Shown: positions 1-11,023 of the stretch, piece after piece
How the letters are laid out: the number at the start of each line of letters is the position of its first letter
Position numbering within the stretch: the first letter of the stretch is position 1
From: Limonium bicolor
Lineage: Eukaryota > Streptophyta > Magnoliopsida > Caryophyllales > Plumbaginaceae
Reading direction: 5' to 3'
Assembly (NCBI GenBank): GCA_023374045.1
Contig: CM041780.1
Span: 92,221,627-92,285,626 of the forward strand
Length of the DNA: 64,000 bases
Program-made: the position numbers and the translations under genes
The notes under the pieces: generated by a model
What the model was told of the DNA's origin: nothing
The model's database searches: none
What the model saw: only the letters and a program-made list of their open reading frames with translations

Positions 1-539
1 ACTTAATTAGGGTGAAATTACTCTAATATGATATCGAAGGCCTATTAGTGCCTAAAGAATTTTGGAAAAAAATGAGAAAAGAAAAACGCTAAAAAGCAAG
101 AAACGCTACAATGAGCGTTACATGACCATAGGAGGAATACAACCTCGACAAGGGTATTGGATGGATTTCTAAGGCTTAATAATGCCTAATTAATATACGG
201 GAACAATTCCCAAAGAAAACCGATCATAAAATGAATTAAAAACGCTAATAAAGCTTTAGCGCATGTTTTTCGAGAAAACCCGAAAACGTGACTTTGAGTG
301 GTCAAATGAACTCGTAAAAATTATAGTTCATCAAATAACTATAATTAAACATTAATGAAAGCTTAAGAACCATTAAAATTAAAGAAACGAGAAAAATCCG
401 GAAACGGGCCCGTTAGTGAATAGTGCTAAAACGGGTAAATTAACGAGCGTTTTCTGTAAAAGACGAAAATGCTCCAGCTCACATGTTATAAGGGGGCTGG
501 TTTTTATATGTTGACCTTCCCTCTCCTTTTGACCCTTAT

Positions 540-690
540 TAAGTAAGAAAGAAAGAAAAGAGAAAGAAAAAGGAAAGTGAAAAAGTAAAAAGGTAACTTT
601 TCTCTTCTCTCTCCCTCTCATTTCTCTTTCCCCTATTTCCTTCCTCTTCCTCCTTTCCTCCAGCCATCTCCCCTTCCTCTTTTCTGGTTG
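540..690. repeat. Polypurine tract switching to polypyrimidine tract
   Basis: About 60 bases of almost pure A/G (541-597) are followed by about 90 bases of almost pure C/T (600-690). Such a strand switch can fold back on itself or form triplex DNA. It lies in the leader-like part of family A LTR copy 1. Function is unknown. Confidence 0.6.
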
Positions 691-2089
691 GGACGATTTT
701 GAAGTGCAACAATGGCTCCTCCACCTTTCTCTTCATGCCCAAGCTCCATTAAAGCTCAAAACACAAAAATAACCACATATTCTTCTTCCTCTCATCAAGC
801 TCTATCTTTCTCTCTTATCAAAATCCCAAAAGGATGAAATTCATCTCCATGGGTTTTCCCCATTTGAAGAGAAAACTAAAGATTCTTGAAGCTTGGAGTC
901 CCCTCTTTCATTCAAGGTGAAAATCTCCAAGAAAAACTCATTTTCCCTTATCCTTAAGTGTGGCCGATTTTCTCCCTTTTGATGCCCTGTTTTTCTCTCT
1001 TTGTGGAGCTTTGTTTCAACTCTCCAATGGTGGTGGAACCCCCTTCTTGATTCAAGGGTTAAAACCCCTCCAAAAACTTTAAAGGTAAAACCCTAGCTTT
1101 TTGTGCTTTGAGCCTTTCATCGAATTGGAATCTTCCTAAGGGTTTAGAAGTTTAATTATGCTAATTTTGTGTTCCTTGGGTGTTGGAATGGAGTTTGGCA
1201 ACTCCATTGCCCACTTGACCAAAATTGAGGAAGAGGAGAGGAGAAGACTTGAAATGGGAGCTCTTGAGAATTTAAGGTAAGAAAAATACCTTAATGACTA
1301 TTTTAATTGTTTTAGAATTTGGGATGGGTAAATAAATCAATGAACCCAAATTATGAATTGAAATCCATGTGGAAAGTGTGTTTAGTTGATATTAGAGAGG
1401 ATTGTGAACTATTTTTGATTTAAGGGCCTAAGTGCCATTGTATTTGAGATTTGGTGTTATATTGTTGTTTAATGAGATTTTGGTGAAACATTGAGTGCTG
1501 GTAGGACCCTTGGATGGGTGTGGCTAGTTTAGAATTGAATTTGGTGAGAATGGATGAATTTGGATATGTTAGGTTTATGGGGAGGTAATGACAAAATTTG
1601 TGTAGAAAATTGGGTGTTCTTAGGTGACTTAATGAATTGGAGAGGTTAGGTGTTTATAGTGTTGAGTAGCGTAAAATAATAACTTTGAAATGGGATTTGG
1701 AGAACTAGAAAGAGAAGGGTAACAATCTGTAGCAAAATGACTATGAGAATCTTAAAATTCTAGAAGAGTTAGTGTGCAAACTTAGGAAAGGAGATGGACT
1801 GGGATAATAATGCATTGTCTAGGAAGATTGGAATGGTCATGGATTGACAAAAACAAAGTATCAAGAGAAGTTTAGGAAATGCACAAGTGTGCAAGATGCA
1901 AGAATAGAAATTTGCAGAATTTGAGCAAGAAGTTGGGTAAGGATTAAACCAATGATTTGGAGAGGTTTGGAACATGTTTTGAGATGTTTAAATATGTAGG
2001 AAACTTGTGGAAAGATTATGGAATGATTAGGGGTGGATTAAGGGTTGGTTTGGGGTTGAAAAAACACCTAAGTAGTAGTTTTTAGCAGG

Positions 2090-2195
2090 GTGAACCAAGT
2101 CCCGGACCGCATCAAAAAAAAGCCCCGAGAGTAAAAACAGCAGGTGGTCCAGGACCAAGTCCCGGACTAGTAGTAGCCTGGACCACCCCCAAAAA
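2090..2195. repeat. GC-rich dyad cluster in family A copy 1
   Basis: Two diverged copies of a short block built on AAGTCCCGGACC and GGTCCAGGACC, which are near reverse complements. The equivalent site in copy 2 (29840-30110) has about four blocks, so the number of units differs between copies of the family. Confidence 0.6.
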
Positions 2196-4018
2196 TGCAC
2201 CGTATGTTGTTAAGGCCATTTTTGGTGACCTTTTAAGGTTCTAAGAAGTATAAACAAGTGTTGGAAATGAGTGAGAATTAAGAACAAAAATTGACAAGAG
2301 TAAAACTAAGAATAATGGGGTAACGGGGTTAATTACGGGAGTACTAGTTTTACATACCGTAGCACCTTAAATTAATGGAGATGTTTGAAATATTATCAGT
2401 GGACCAAGAGTAAATAGAGGAACATAAGGCGACCTGGTAAAGTTAAACCAAGGTGTAAGGTATGATTTTCTCATGCCCCGTATGCTACCTTGGCTACTCT
2501 GATTTGTGTGCTTGTTTGATTGTGTGATCATCTTAACAAGATAAATGCACGAATCGGATTGTTTGCACTCTCTTGTGCTTGTATTCTAATGCTTGTTGTT
2601 GGATTGTATTTTGAATTTAAAGTTTGTATAATTCATGAAATGTGTGGTTGTGGATGAATTACTTGAGTGTGAATGAGCACTGTAGTTCGACTCATAGTTG
2701 AGTCTTGTTTGAGTAGTGGCTCGTAGAGAGAGTCAAGTTACGAATTAATAAAAACGTGGAAACACACCAAAACTATCAAACCAAGAAATGATAACGCAAA
2801 CCTATGAACTCACTAGAACGTGAGAGAATTGTACGGGAATTAGTAAACTCCCGATAACGGTTAGAGAACCGAATTGACTTAATCCACAAATCAATTAATA
2901 GTGGAAGTATATAAGGAACCTCTATTTAGAGGATTTAATGAGTGCTCAAGACATGAACCTTGAGAGGAGTAAAGAATGGTAAGGGATCACCAACCCCCTT
3001 AAAAAGATAGTCAAACCCCAATGAGAGGATCCGACTAATGTAAACAATGTCCCGAACATGAGAGTATTCGATACGTTGGGTAAAACCTTAAATCTGAGAA
3101 TACTAGACATTGAGAAATTTCCTAAGCTAATAGATGTTATCGAGAGAGATACCTTTAGGCTAATCCATGAGATTGTGGAATGACTCCGAGAAAGGATTTT
3201 TGGGAAATTGAGTAGTCCGGTAGAGAACTGGACATTTGAGAATTCAAGGAGCTAATTGTATAGCTCCATTTGTATTTGTAAGCCTGGTGGTGAGTCTTGT
3301 GTATGACTCTGCCCGGAGGTCGTGGGAAAAGACTTAAAAGATGCCTTTGAGTATTAAGAATTGGTTTGAGAATTGATTTAAGAATTTGAGTATTGAGTAT
3401 TGAGTTGAAACTTGAGAAACTTGAGAAATTAAGTTTGAGTGGAGAATTGAGTTGAGTATTGTAGAACTTGCTTGAGGTTGAGAGTAAGATAATTTGAGTA
3501 AGAGTACCCAAGAGAGTGGGTAAAACAATGAGTAATTGAGTAAGGCATAGTGAGGTAGAAACCCTCAAGGCCTAAGATTAAGTAATTCTAACTAACAAAC
3601 TTATTGTGTTAGTGTGATTGCATTCCTTGGTTGAATGTTGAGTTTGTGTTAATTTACATATATAATGTATGTTGTCTGCATGTTGATTGAAATAAAATGA
3701 ATCGTATGTTCTCGGCCAAAGTATCGGCGTACCCCCGTTAGCACGCGGAGTATGCGAATTTCATGCGCAGCTTTTGCTGAGCCCCCTTGGGGCACCGTTT
3801 TTATTTCAGGTACCCGACAAAGCTAAGAGGTCAAGAGTGAGACCGGGCTGTCGTGCTTAGTTAGCTAGGGATTACCTTGGATAGTGTATTATTGTATAAA
3901 GGCTTGTAGCCCATTTGAATTGCTGGTGTACCAAGTGGTACACCTTTATGTATTTGGTAAGCATGTAGTATTGTGAGAACATGGGTAGGAGGTTAGACTC
4001 TTGATAAGTTTGTATAAG

Positions 4019-4023
4019 CTCGT
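4019..4023. repeat. Target-site duplication CTCGT, left
   Basis: CTCGT immediately precedes the TGAAATACCCC terminus and recurs immediately after the right LTR end at 18933-18937. It defines both ends of the Tekay-type insertion. Confidence 0.9.
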
Positions 4024-7000
4024 TGAAATACCCCTAAATTGATTTAAATTAATTTAAGGGATTTCTTTTATTAAAACCGTAAATAATACTATTAATTATT
4101 ATATTATAGTACGGGATTGTGAATAATAAATCATTAAATCCTTATATGGAATTATGAAAATTAAATCATGGGATTTCTTCCATTTAATCTTAAAGAATAT
4201 TATTAAATATTGGATTACTATATATTATTATATAGTATTATGAATTTAATAATAAGATTTATAAGTCAATAAATCTTGGAAAAACTAAACACTCCAAGTA
4301 TATTATAAAGATTTTAGAAAGACTTGGAACATTGATTTGAAACATAAAAGTCAATATAAAATCCTAGAAAACCTAAAGCTTCTCAAGCCTTGCTAGGGTT
4401 GACTTTTTTAGAATGGTCAAACCAGCCCATGACACCTATACCAATAAATAGGTTATGGAAAACCATGAAGATCGATAAAAAGAACGTCAAAAACGGATCA
4501 TCCTAGCCAAAGTTGTGATAGAATGAAGTTTAAAGCCAAAATTTTGAAAACTGCCACGTGTCAAGCTCACACGGGTCGCCTGTACTTAGCACGAAAATTG
4601 GCCAGAATCCTAACTGCCATCAGCGTTTTTGCCCTAACTTTAGACACTTATATCTCACTCATCTTTACGAATTTGGCAACGCCGTTTTTTTCATTCTACT
4701 CTCCTTAATCTCCTCTTTGCAACCATAGCTCACACTCAATCTAAATCTTCCTAAATCCACCGGGAAATCGATCCAAAGTCGCCTCCTTGCTCAGTCGCAA
4801 CCCAGATTCCCAGTTTTCACCGAATTCAGGTAAACTTCGTTCGATCATAACTTCTTCGTTTCTCATCCAAAATTCGAGTTCTTTAGCTTGTTGTGTAGAT
4901 CTCTAATCCCTCTATAACTTTCATGTTTACACCCAAGGCTAATTCCCAACCGTTTGGAAGAACGAGGTGCTTAAAGTTCGTGATCCGACATCACATAAAA
5001 TCATAGGAAAAACGTAAGGTAAACTCGTAACTTTCGGGTCAGATTTCTTTCTATATAGTGAAAATTTGAGTGAGTTCTTGCTATCAATGTGTAGAGCTAT
5101 GTTTCCTCTTTAGATTAAGCCCAAGAACAAAGTCTAACTCGATCTGTACTGAAAATTATAGTGTTGCAAAGTTGGCTACTCAATCAGTTCGTAAAGGTTG
5201 AGTTTTTCTAGAACCCGATTTCGAATTCCTTCGTTGGCACAATTCCGGTGAGTTTTTCTTCAAATTCTTCCGATGTTGCTAATCTACATTGCATTACCGG
5301 TCTAACCCATGTATTAATTTAGTCTATTGCGTACTATACTGGAAGAATTCGTCAAATCGAAAACCGAAACAAACATAAACCCTAAACTCGATACCCAGAT
5401 TCGTATTTCCGATTTCGTGCATCTTAGATCATAAAATTGGTATCAATGGAACCGCAAGAAGATTTCGAATTCAATGAAACAAAAATAACTCGATTTGGTT
5501 CTGTGAGTTGAGAGGGATCAACGATTTAGTACTCGAACTTCGTTCCTCTTTCGCTGATGAACTCGAGAATTTTTGGCCGTCCGATCGTAGGTTTTAGAAA
5601 CGGGCGGCCGAGATTAGATCTGGGGAGTTTTAAGTTAGTTATGAATTATGATATTTGCAGAATTAAACCCTAACTTGTTGAATTAATTTAAATACCTTCC
5701 CGAATGTATTTTGACTTGAAATTTTAACCATAGATTCCTTATAAAATCTAGTTTATTTTGATGTAAATTAATATGGTTTTGGAGTTTTTAAACGTAAGTT
5801 ATGATTTTTAAAAGTTACGGGTATTATGGAATTATTTGGTTAAATAAAAAAGATATTTTTATGAAATAAAAATTTTATAATATGTCTAAAATGTTATAGC
5901 TACTATATACGCAATTTGGGAATTTTTGGACAATGGTAAATGGGTTTAAAAATTGTGTTTATGAGTTTTTCATAAGAATAACTTATAATATATGGTTTTT
6001 AATGTAACAAAAATTAAAGTATGGTTTGTTAATAAACTTTTTAAGCTGGAAAAAATAAGGAAAACTAAATTAACATTTTATAACAGTATGTTTATAAATG
6101 CTTTGGGTATTAGCTTTTAAGAGAAGTGAAATTATTTACGTATATATATATATATACTTATATGGGAGAATTAAAATTGAAACTTATGTTAAATCAAGGA
6201 ATTTAATTATTCTACATTTTATTTATTATATTATATGGGAGTTAATATTCTTAATTAAAACTACGAAAATATATATATATATATATTACACATATATAAA
6301 AAGGGAATAAAATAGTAACTTAGGGTAAAACAGGTAGCTAAATAAATCAACACTTTATTTTATAAACCATATATCGGTTGTGGATATGCCTAAAAGTTAT
6401 TAAACATGATTAAATACAATAAAAATATCTTTAAGATGTCTGGATAAACCTTAATACACAAAGATATATATATATATATATACATTAAAAAACATTAAAA
6501 ATAGATGAAGGAAATATCATCCTTGTGAGAGATATAATAAGAAGAATATATATAAACTTTAGGATTTTAATCGGTGTGTAATAAAATAGTCATTGATAAC
6601 TTAAGGGTTTAATTACACAGATAAACGTAACACGGTCTTGGGTTAACCTACTTGAGCCAAGTTTATGAACTCCAAAAGCCCACTTAAACAATTCAAAGAG
6701 AGTTTGGGCCACTCTCAGGGATAAATCCTAAATCATTTCAAATTAAACGAAATGGGCCTAACAAAGGATTTAATTAACCAAATCAAGCCCAAACCTTTGT
6801 GAGAGAGTAATGGTAAACCTGGAACTATAAATCAGTAGGAATAGGGGATGATTAGTTTATAAGTCCCTTAACTAATCGACACTTGGAACACCTTAATTAT
6901 AGGTTACTATTGGGGGATCACTCATTCGAGTTAACTATTGTTCTTCACCTACCAGGTACGATTTCTCGTACTCTTATGCTTTGCTAACAAGACTTAAGGG

Positions 7001-7149
7001 ATGTTTTTGACAAACGCTAATTGAGCTAAAATGGATTTCTAAAAGGAAATGGTTGTGTGACTAACTCAGCTTGTGTGGCTAACTGAGCCTTGAATGTGTA
7101 ACTCCTTTGGTTATTGGTTCCTTCTATCTAGTTGTTTCACTAGATATTA

Positions 7150-7430
7150 ACTGCCCAGGGTTTACGCTTCTGCACTCTGTAGGACTGAGTGTTTTGGTAT
7201 TGCTCTGGTGCAGTTAATGATCTAGTGGGGTAACTGGGAATATAGGCAATATCTGGTGTTGGTAATTCTTCCTTTGGATAATGGGTATTGTTCATCCATG
7301 AGTCGAGTTTGATCAGCCTTATTGGGAATGGATTCTTTCTATTGGGTATTAATTGTTGAGGGTTTACGCCTCTGCACTCTGTAGGACTGAGTGTTTTGGT
7401 ATTGCTCTTGTGCAGTTAATAATCTAATGG
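7150..7430 (+). repeat. Duplicated block inside the LTR
   Basis: A block of about 70 bp beginning 'gggtttacgc' and running through 'ctctgtaggactgagtg' to 'gtgcagttaat' occurs at about 7158 and again at about 7350. The same pair is present in the 3' LTR (about 17838 and 18045). Confidence 0.7.
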
Positions 7431-7504
7431 GAATATGGGAAAATGTTAATCTTGGTACTGAGTATGGATTCTTTTATTAAGTGGTGCACACACTTTTCAC
7501 CGAT

Positions 7505-7610
7505 GACTGAGAACGGGTCGGTGGCAGCGGAGGTCTGCTATACCTCGTCCATATGGACAACTGACAGCGGAGGTCCGTTTACCTCGTCCTTGTGACAACT
7601 GACTGGCGGT
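7505..7610 (+). repeat. Two-copy GCGGAGGTC repeat in the LTR
   Basis: GCGGAGGTCTG...ACCTCGTCC is followed about 40 bp later by GCGGAGGTCCG...ACCTCGTCC, each trailed by GACAACTGAC. The pair is conserved in the other LTR at about 18190-18295. Role unknown. Confidence 0.6.
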
Positions 7611-8250
7611 GGGGGCCATCTCTCCCAATGGGTTTTATTCCACTCTTGAGTTATGGTTCTTGGATCTCTTCTTTCATTCCTAGTCCTTGTGACTACTTGG
7701 GTTTTCCTATTCCTAACTGAAACTGAATCTAACACAAACAATGGATGTACACTAACTTATGGTGTGATTCTTCTGATTGACTAACTTTAACTTTATGTTA
7801 TGTATTACTTTCGCAACTTGTTATCTTGACTTGGTGATTTGTGAAATGCCTTGTTCTGTGTGGTTTAAGTGATTGTTTTCAAGCTATTATTTATTTAAGA
7901 GTTGTGTTATAAGTTTGTTTTTGGAGGATCGTACCAGTTCCATTCCAGGGAACTGACCCACCCCTCTCGGGGTGGGCTGCTTGGTTTTATCTTGCAGGTA
8001 CGAGTTATTATACAGGTGGCCATGAAGAGAACGAGTGATTGGGATGGGATTAGGTTTTTGTGGAGAGTTAATATGTTTTATTACTGTTTTATTTTTGTTA
8101 AGTTTTCTCGAGGTTTAGACTGTGACTGTAGTAATCTTTTAAGTTGTAATTGGTGAGGTTTGGTGTCGGGTGTTTGGAACCCGATGGTCTGTAACGCCTT
8201 TAGTATTTTATTTCCGCTATAAATATGTTAAATAGGGGTGTTACTGAAAT

Positions 8251-8262
8251 TGGTATCAGAGC
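8251..8262 (+). other. Primer-binding site, tRNA-Met type
   Basis: TGGTATCAGAGC, the standard plant primer site complementary to the 3' end of initiator tRNA-Met, lies 5 bp after the 5' LTR. It primes minus-strand DNA synthesis. The 8263-8529 leader that follows has no recognisable feature. Confidence 0.9.
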
Positions 8263-8529
8263 GTAGTTACGCTCTGAACCCGAGAAAACAAGCCGAGTGA
8301 AATACTTAGATTATAGGTGCACTTAAAACTGGGGAACTGGGGTAGAATTGGGAAGTGAGAATTCCAGAAAGGCACGTGACCCTTCCCCCATACTTACTTT
8401 ACTACTAACGTTTTACTTCACGTATCTACGAACCGTCCTTAGGACGTTATAAATATACATACTTTACTACATAGATATTTAGACTCAACAATACACCTTC
8501 TGAGTAACAAAACCATCAATACTAGCTAG

Positions 8530-9913
8530 ATGTCTCGAAGAGGAGGAAGAGGAGCTGGTCCCTCAGGAGGCTATGGACCAGACGCTGTCACCCCAGAGGT
8601 CATAGCGCAGATTGTGACGGCTGCATTAGCTCAGCAGCAGGCTCAGATCCCACAGCCACCACCGCCACCACCTAACTGTCCCTGGGAGTTCAACTGGCTG
8701 AAGGCGGTCAACGATCTACGCCCTCCAGTCTACGAAGGCCAGCCAGAACCGAAGACCTTGGAGAGATACATCGACGAGATGCAGAAGGCCTTCACCTCTC
8801 TGCACGTTCCAGCGGGTCGCCAGGTGGACATAGTGGCCTACTTTCTCTAGGGACCCGCGCATCAATGGTGGCAGACTGCCAGAGCTGAGCTGACTGCCCA
8901 GGCGGACTTCGGCTTCCCAGCCTTCTTAGTGGCCCTGAAAGCCAAGTTCTATCCATCCTACCTATAGAAGAGGATGAGGAGCGAGTTCGAGCAGCTGAAG
9001 CAAGGAACTTCCTCTATTGCTGAGTACTATAATAAATTTGTGGAGCTGCTCGCTGTTATTGGAAAGGGAGCTTACGCTCCGAGGTATCTGGTGGACAAAT
9101 TCCACACTGGCTTGAATTTCAGGATCATGACTATGATCGGTTCCACCAGAGGGATGACCCTGTAGGTATGGAACATGATTTAGAATTTCTGGTACGCAAA
9201 GATTTCCCCACTAACACATATTGTCACCACAGGAGCTAGCGGATGACGCGAATGACTGCGAGACCACCATTGCCTATCAGGACTCTGTGCTAGGCAAGAG
9301 GAAGGGAGATGGTGGAAGAGGGAATGGAGGAAGCTCTTCCCAGAATCATGACAAGAAAGGAAGATTTTTCAAGGGAGGGAACGAGAAAGCCATTGTCTCT
9401 TATCATGCGGATGCTAAGCCCCTCCGCTCCCAGCCATTTAGGGGTGAGATAAATTAGAATCTCCAATGTGGTTACATTTTGTTATCACATTACTAACCTT
9501 GAACTGAAACAAGAAACCAACCTGTAAGGAAGTACTTCTGCAGGAAGTGCGAGCGGGACCACCCAGGCAAGGAGTGTGACGGAACCCTAGTGATGTGCCA
9601 CCACTGTGGCAGGAAGGGGCACAGATCCTTCGAGTGCTTCTCGAACCCGGATTCCAGGGACTACAAGCCACGTACTAGGGCAGCGACTAGAGCCCCAGCT
9701 CCTAAGACTAATGGAGGAGGAGGTCGAGGTGGCATAGGAGGTGCTGGACCATCTACCAGCCGCCCTGCCCAGAGCCATCCACAGAGGCCGGGACAGAACT
9801 ACCCCCAGAGGCCGGGCAAGGCACCGATCCTTAACCTGGTGGACCGCGTCGAGGCAGCGAGTGATGACCCGAGTTCACCTGGTGAGGACTACTTCCCTCA
9901 CGAAGAGGCTTAG
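8530..9913 (+). pseudogene. gag of the Tekay-type element (broken)
   Basis: Structural capsid/nucleocapsid protein of the element. The start at 8530 gives a basic, Gly-rich N-terminus (MSRRGGRGAG) and a Gln/Pro stretch. The capsid domain follows in two pieces (8530-8850, 8974-9165), with WW and 'EQLKQGTSSIAEYYNKF' typical of chromovirus gag. The nucleocapsid part (about 9530-9660) has two zinc-knuckle motifs: CRKC-x3-H-x4-C and the regular CHHCGRKGHRSFEC. A basic, Pro/Arg-rich tail ends at TAG 9911-9913. In-frame TAG codons at 8848, 8965 and 9163 sit where the family usually has sense codons and look like CAG-to-TAG changes. The frame changes at 9166-9232 (possible intron) and again near 9450-9530. 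Confidence 0.8.
9166..9232 (+). other. Possible 67-bp intron in gag
   Basis: The interval starts GTATGGAAC after CTGTAG, contains CTAAC near its end and closes with CACCACAG. Its removal joins the two gag reading frames in register (67 = 3x22+1, matching the observed frame change). LTR elements rarely carry introns in gag, so a small insertion is the alternative. Confidence 0.45.
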
Positions 9914-10097
9914 ACTTTTACTTTCTTTACATTTCATTGGCTAGTTTTTTCTTTTCCAATGTAAAAGGGATGAACTGTAAACCCTTAATTTTGTTTCGTT
10001 TCGAACCTTTCACTACCAGTTGTGAACCTTGACTTATTTATTTAATGGCAATTGTTGTTCAGCTTTCGATATTTGCTTTCCTATTTTGCCATATTTC
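9914..10097 (+). other. T-rich, intron-like segment between gag and the AlkB domain
   Basis: T-rich, without a coding frame, and containing candidate 3' splice sites (TTGTTGTTCAG near 10060; CCCTTTTGAAG near 10119). It resembles a plant intron or UTR more than retrotransposon coding sequence, and may be genomic DNA carried in with the AlkB domain. Confidence 0.4.
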
Positions 10098-10778
10098 ACA
10101 CCCAACATCCCTTTTGAAGCCAAACCACACCCACCAGAGAAGTGTGAGGTCTTGAGACCCGGAATGATCTTACTATGAGAGTACCTGACCCCAGCAGTCT
10201 AGTATGCATTGATCCTTAAGATCAGGGAGTTAGGTGTGAAGGAAGGAAATTTTTACACTCCTACCTTCAAGAATGGTTCAACCATGAAGATAAAGATCAT
10301 GTGCCTAGGTAAGAAGTGGAACCACACCACCAAGAGCTATGAAGAGGTGGAGGTGCCACCAATCCCGGAGGAACTGCAGACCATCATTAGAGCTGCAGTT
10401 AAGGCAGCACAAGAATTGGAGGATGAGCCCGTCCCATACCTAACCTCCGACGTGTGCATCATCAACTTCTATGGAAAGGAGGGTAAGCTAGGGATGCATC
10501 AAGACAAGGACGAATCGCCAGAGTCCGTCACCAGAGGAGTTCCAGTGGTGTCCATATCGCTTGGAGATGACGTGGAGTTCCTATTTGGTGATCAAAGGAG
10601 GATGGACCTTGCTACCAAGATCCTCCTGAAGTCGGGTGATGTACTAATTTTTGGTGGGGCAGCTAGACTCATCTACCATGGGGTGAAGAGAATCAAGCCC
10701 AACACAGCCCCCACACCCATCATTAACCAGACCCACATGAAACCGGGCCGTCTAAACCTAACCTTTAGACAGACCTAG
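10098..10778 (+). pseudogene. AlkB-type 2-oxoglutarate/Fe(II) dioxygenase domain, retrotransposon cargo
   Basis: AlkB enzymes oxidatively remove methyl groups from nucleic-acid bases using Fe(II), 2-oxoglutarate and O2. Counting from TTG 10209 there are 189 open codons: the HxD iron motif is H97-Q-D99 (in GMHQDKDES), the distal iron ligand is H157 (in IYHGVKR), and the terminal R181-L-N183-L-T185-F-R187 fits the RxNxTxR 2-oxoglutarate signature. All catalytic positions are intact. The same frame continues upstream through LRPGM (10152-10166), but TGA 10176-10178 and TAG 10200-10202 interrupt it; both look like C-to-T changes (CGA, CAG). It most resembles plant ALKBH1-type proteins (e.g. the 'GRLNLTFRQ' ending). 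It lies between gag and protease of the same strand, with intron-like DNA on both sides. Whether it is a fused exon or a separate protein is unknown. Host pseudogene inserted later is the main alternative. Confidence 0.85.
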
Positions 10779-10949
10779 CCTTGTACTTTACAATTTCAGC
10801 GTTGTAAATTTTAAGTTGCTCATGAAGCTTTCAATAAGAATGGAAATTCTAAGAATTTTATTGCTCCATTGTAGGGGTTGGAAACTCAGGGATCAGGTTG
10901 AATGTGTTGAACCAGGCTTAAGCAAAGAGCAATGGAATGGTCATCACAG
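10779..10949 (+). other. Intron-like segment and short exon before protease
   Basis: After the AlkB stop (TAG 10776-10778) comes an A/T-rich stretch ending in CTCCATTGTAG at 10873, a good 3' splice site. 10874-10949 can be read as a short exon in frame with the protease across the next interval; it has one in-frame TAA (10919-10921). Confidence 0.4.
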
Positions 10950-11023
10950 GTATAAACATTAACCCTGAGTAATTACCTTGGAACATTTGCCTAGAATCTT
11001 AAAAATCTATCATATAATTTCAG
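10950..11023 (+). other. Probable 74-bp intron upstream of protease
   Basis: ATCACAG/GTATAAAC at the left and CATATAATTTCAG/GCACG at the right are strong plant splice sites. Joining them places a Gly codon before TFLING, the usual start of the chromovirus protease, and keeps frame. This is the best-supported intron of the element. Confidence 0.6.

Larger units (their letters stand above)
1..4018 (+). mobile_element. Family A LTR, copy 1, left part (continues upstream of the window)
   Basis: Non-coding LTR-type sequence. Its pieces recur, diverged but collinear, at 28960-30710 and 43089-44576: the segment around 1280-1420 matches 28990-29110, the 'aaataaaat(g/c)aatcg(t/c)atg' block near 3690 matches 44083, and the block with 'gagccccctttgggg' near 3780 matches 44173. 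It is cut at 4018 by the Tekay-type element and resumes at 18938. The copy ends in TTACA at 19329. No coding frame of substance is present. It is probably an LTR of a Ty3/gypsy element with very long LTRs; the internal region is not in the window, so the lineage is not assigned. Confidence 0.7.
4024..8245 (+). repeat. 5' LTR of the Tekay-type element
   Basis: Begins TGAAATACCCCTAAATTG and ends AGGGGTGTTACT. It matches 14712-18932 nearly base for base over 4.2 kb; differences are scattered substitutions, small indels and different (TA)n lengths (6142-6156, 6470-6481). The last base is T where the 3' LTR has the canonical A. A probable leader lies near 4680-4830 (pyrimidine-rich, then CAG/GTAAAC). 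No protein is encoded. The high identity suggests a fairly recent insertion compared with family A. Confidence 0.9.

Noticed and set aside
3155..3568. 137-codon open frame on the minus strand of family A
   Set aside because: Composition reflects AT-rich TTGAG-type repeats of the LTR; not conserved in copy 2.
7902..8156. 84-codon open frame in the Tekay LTR (also at 18589)
   Set aside because: Present only because both LTRs share it; no domain, and it lies in the terminal non-coding part of the LTR.
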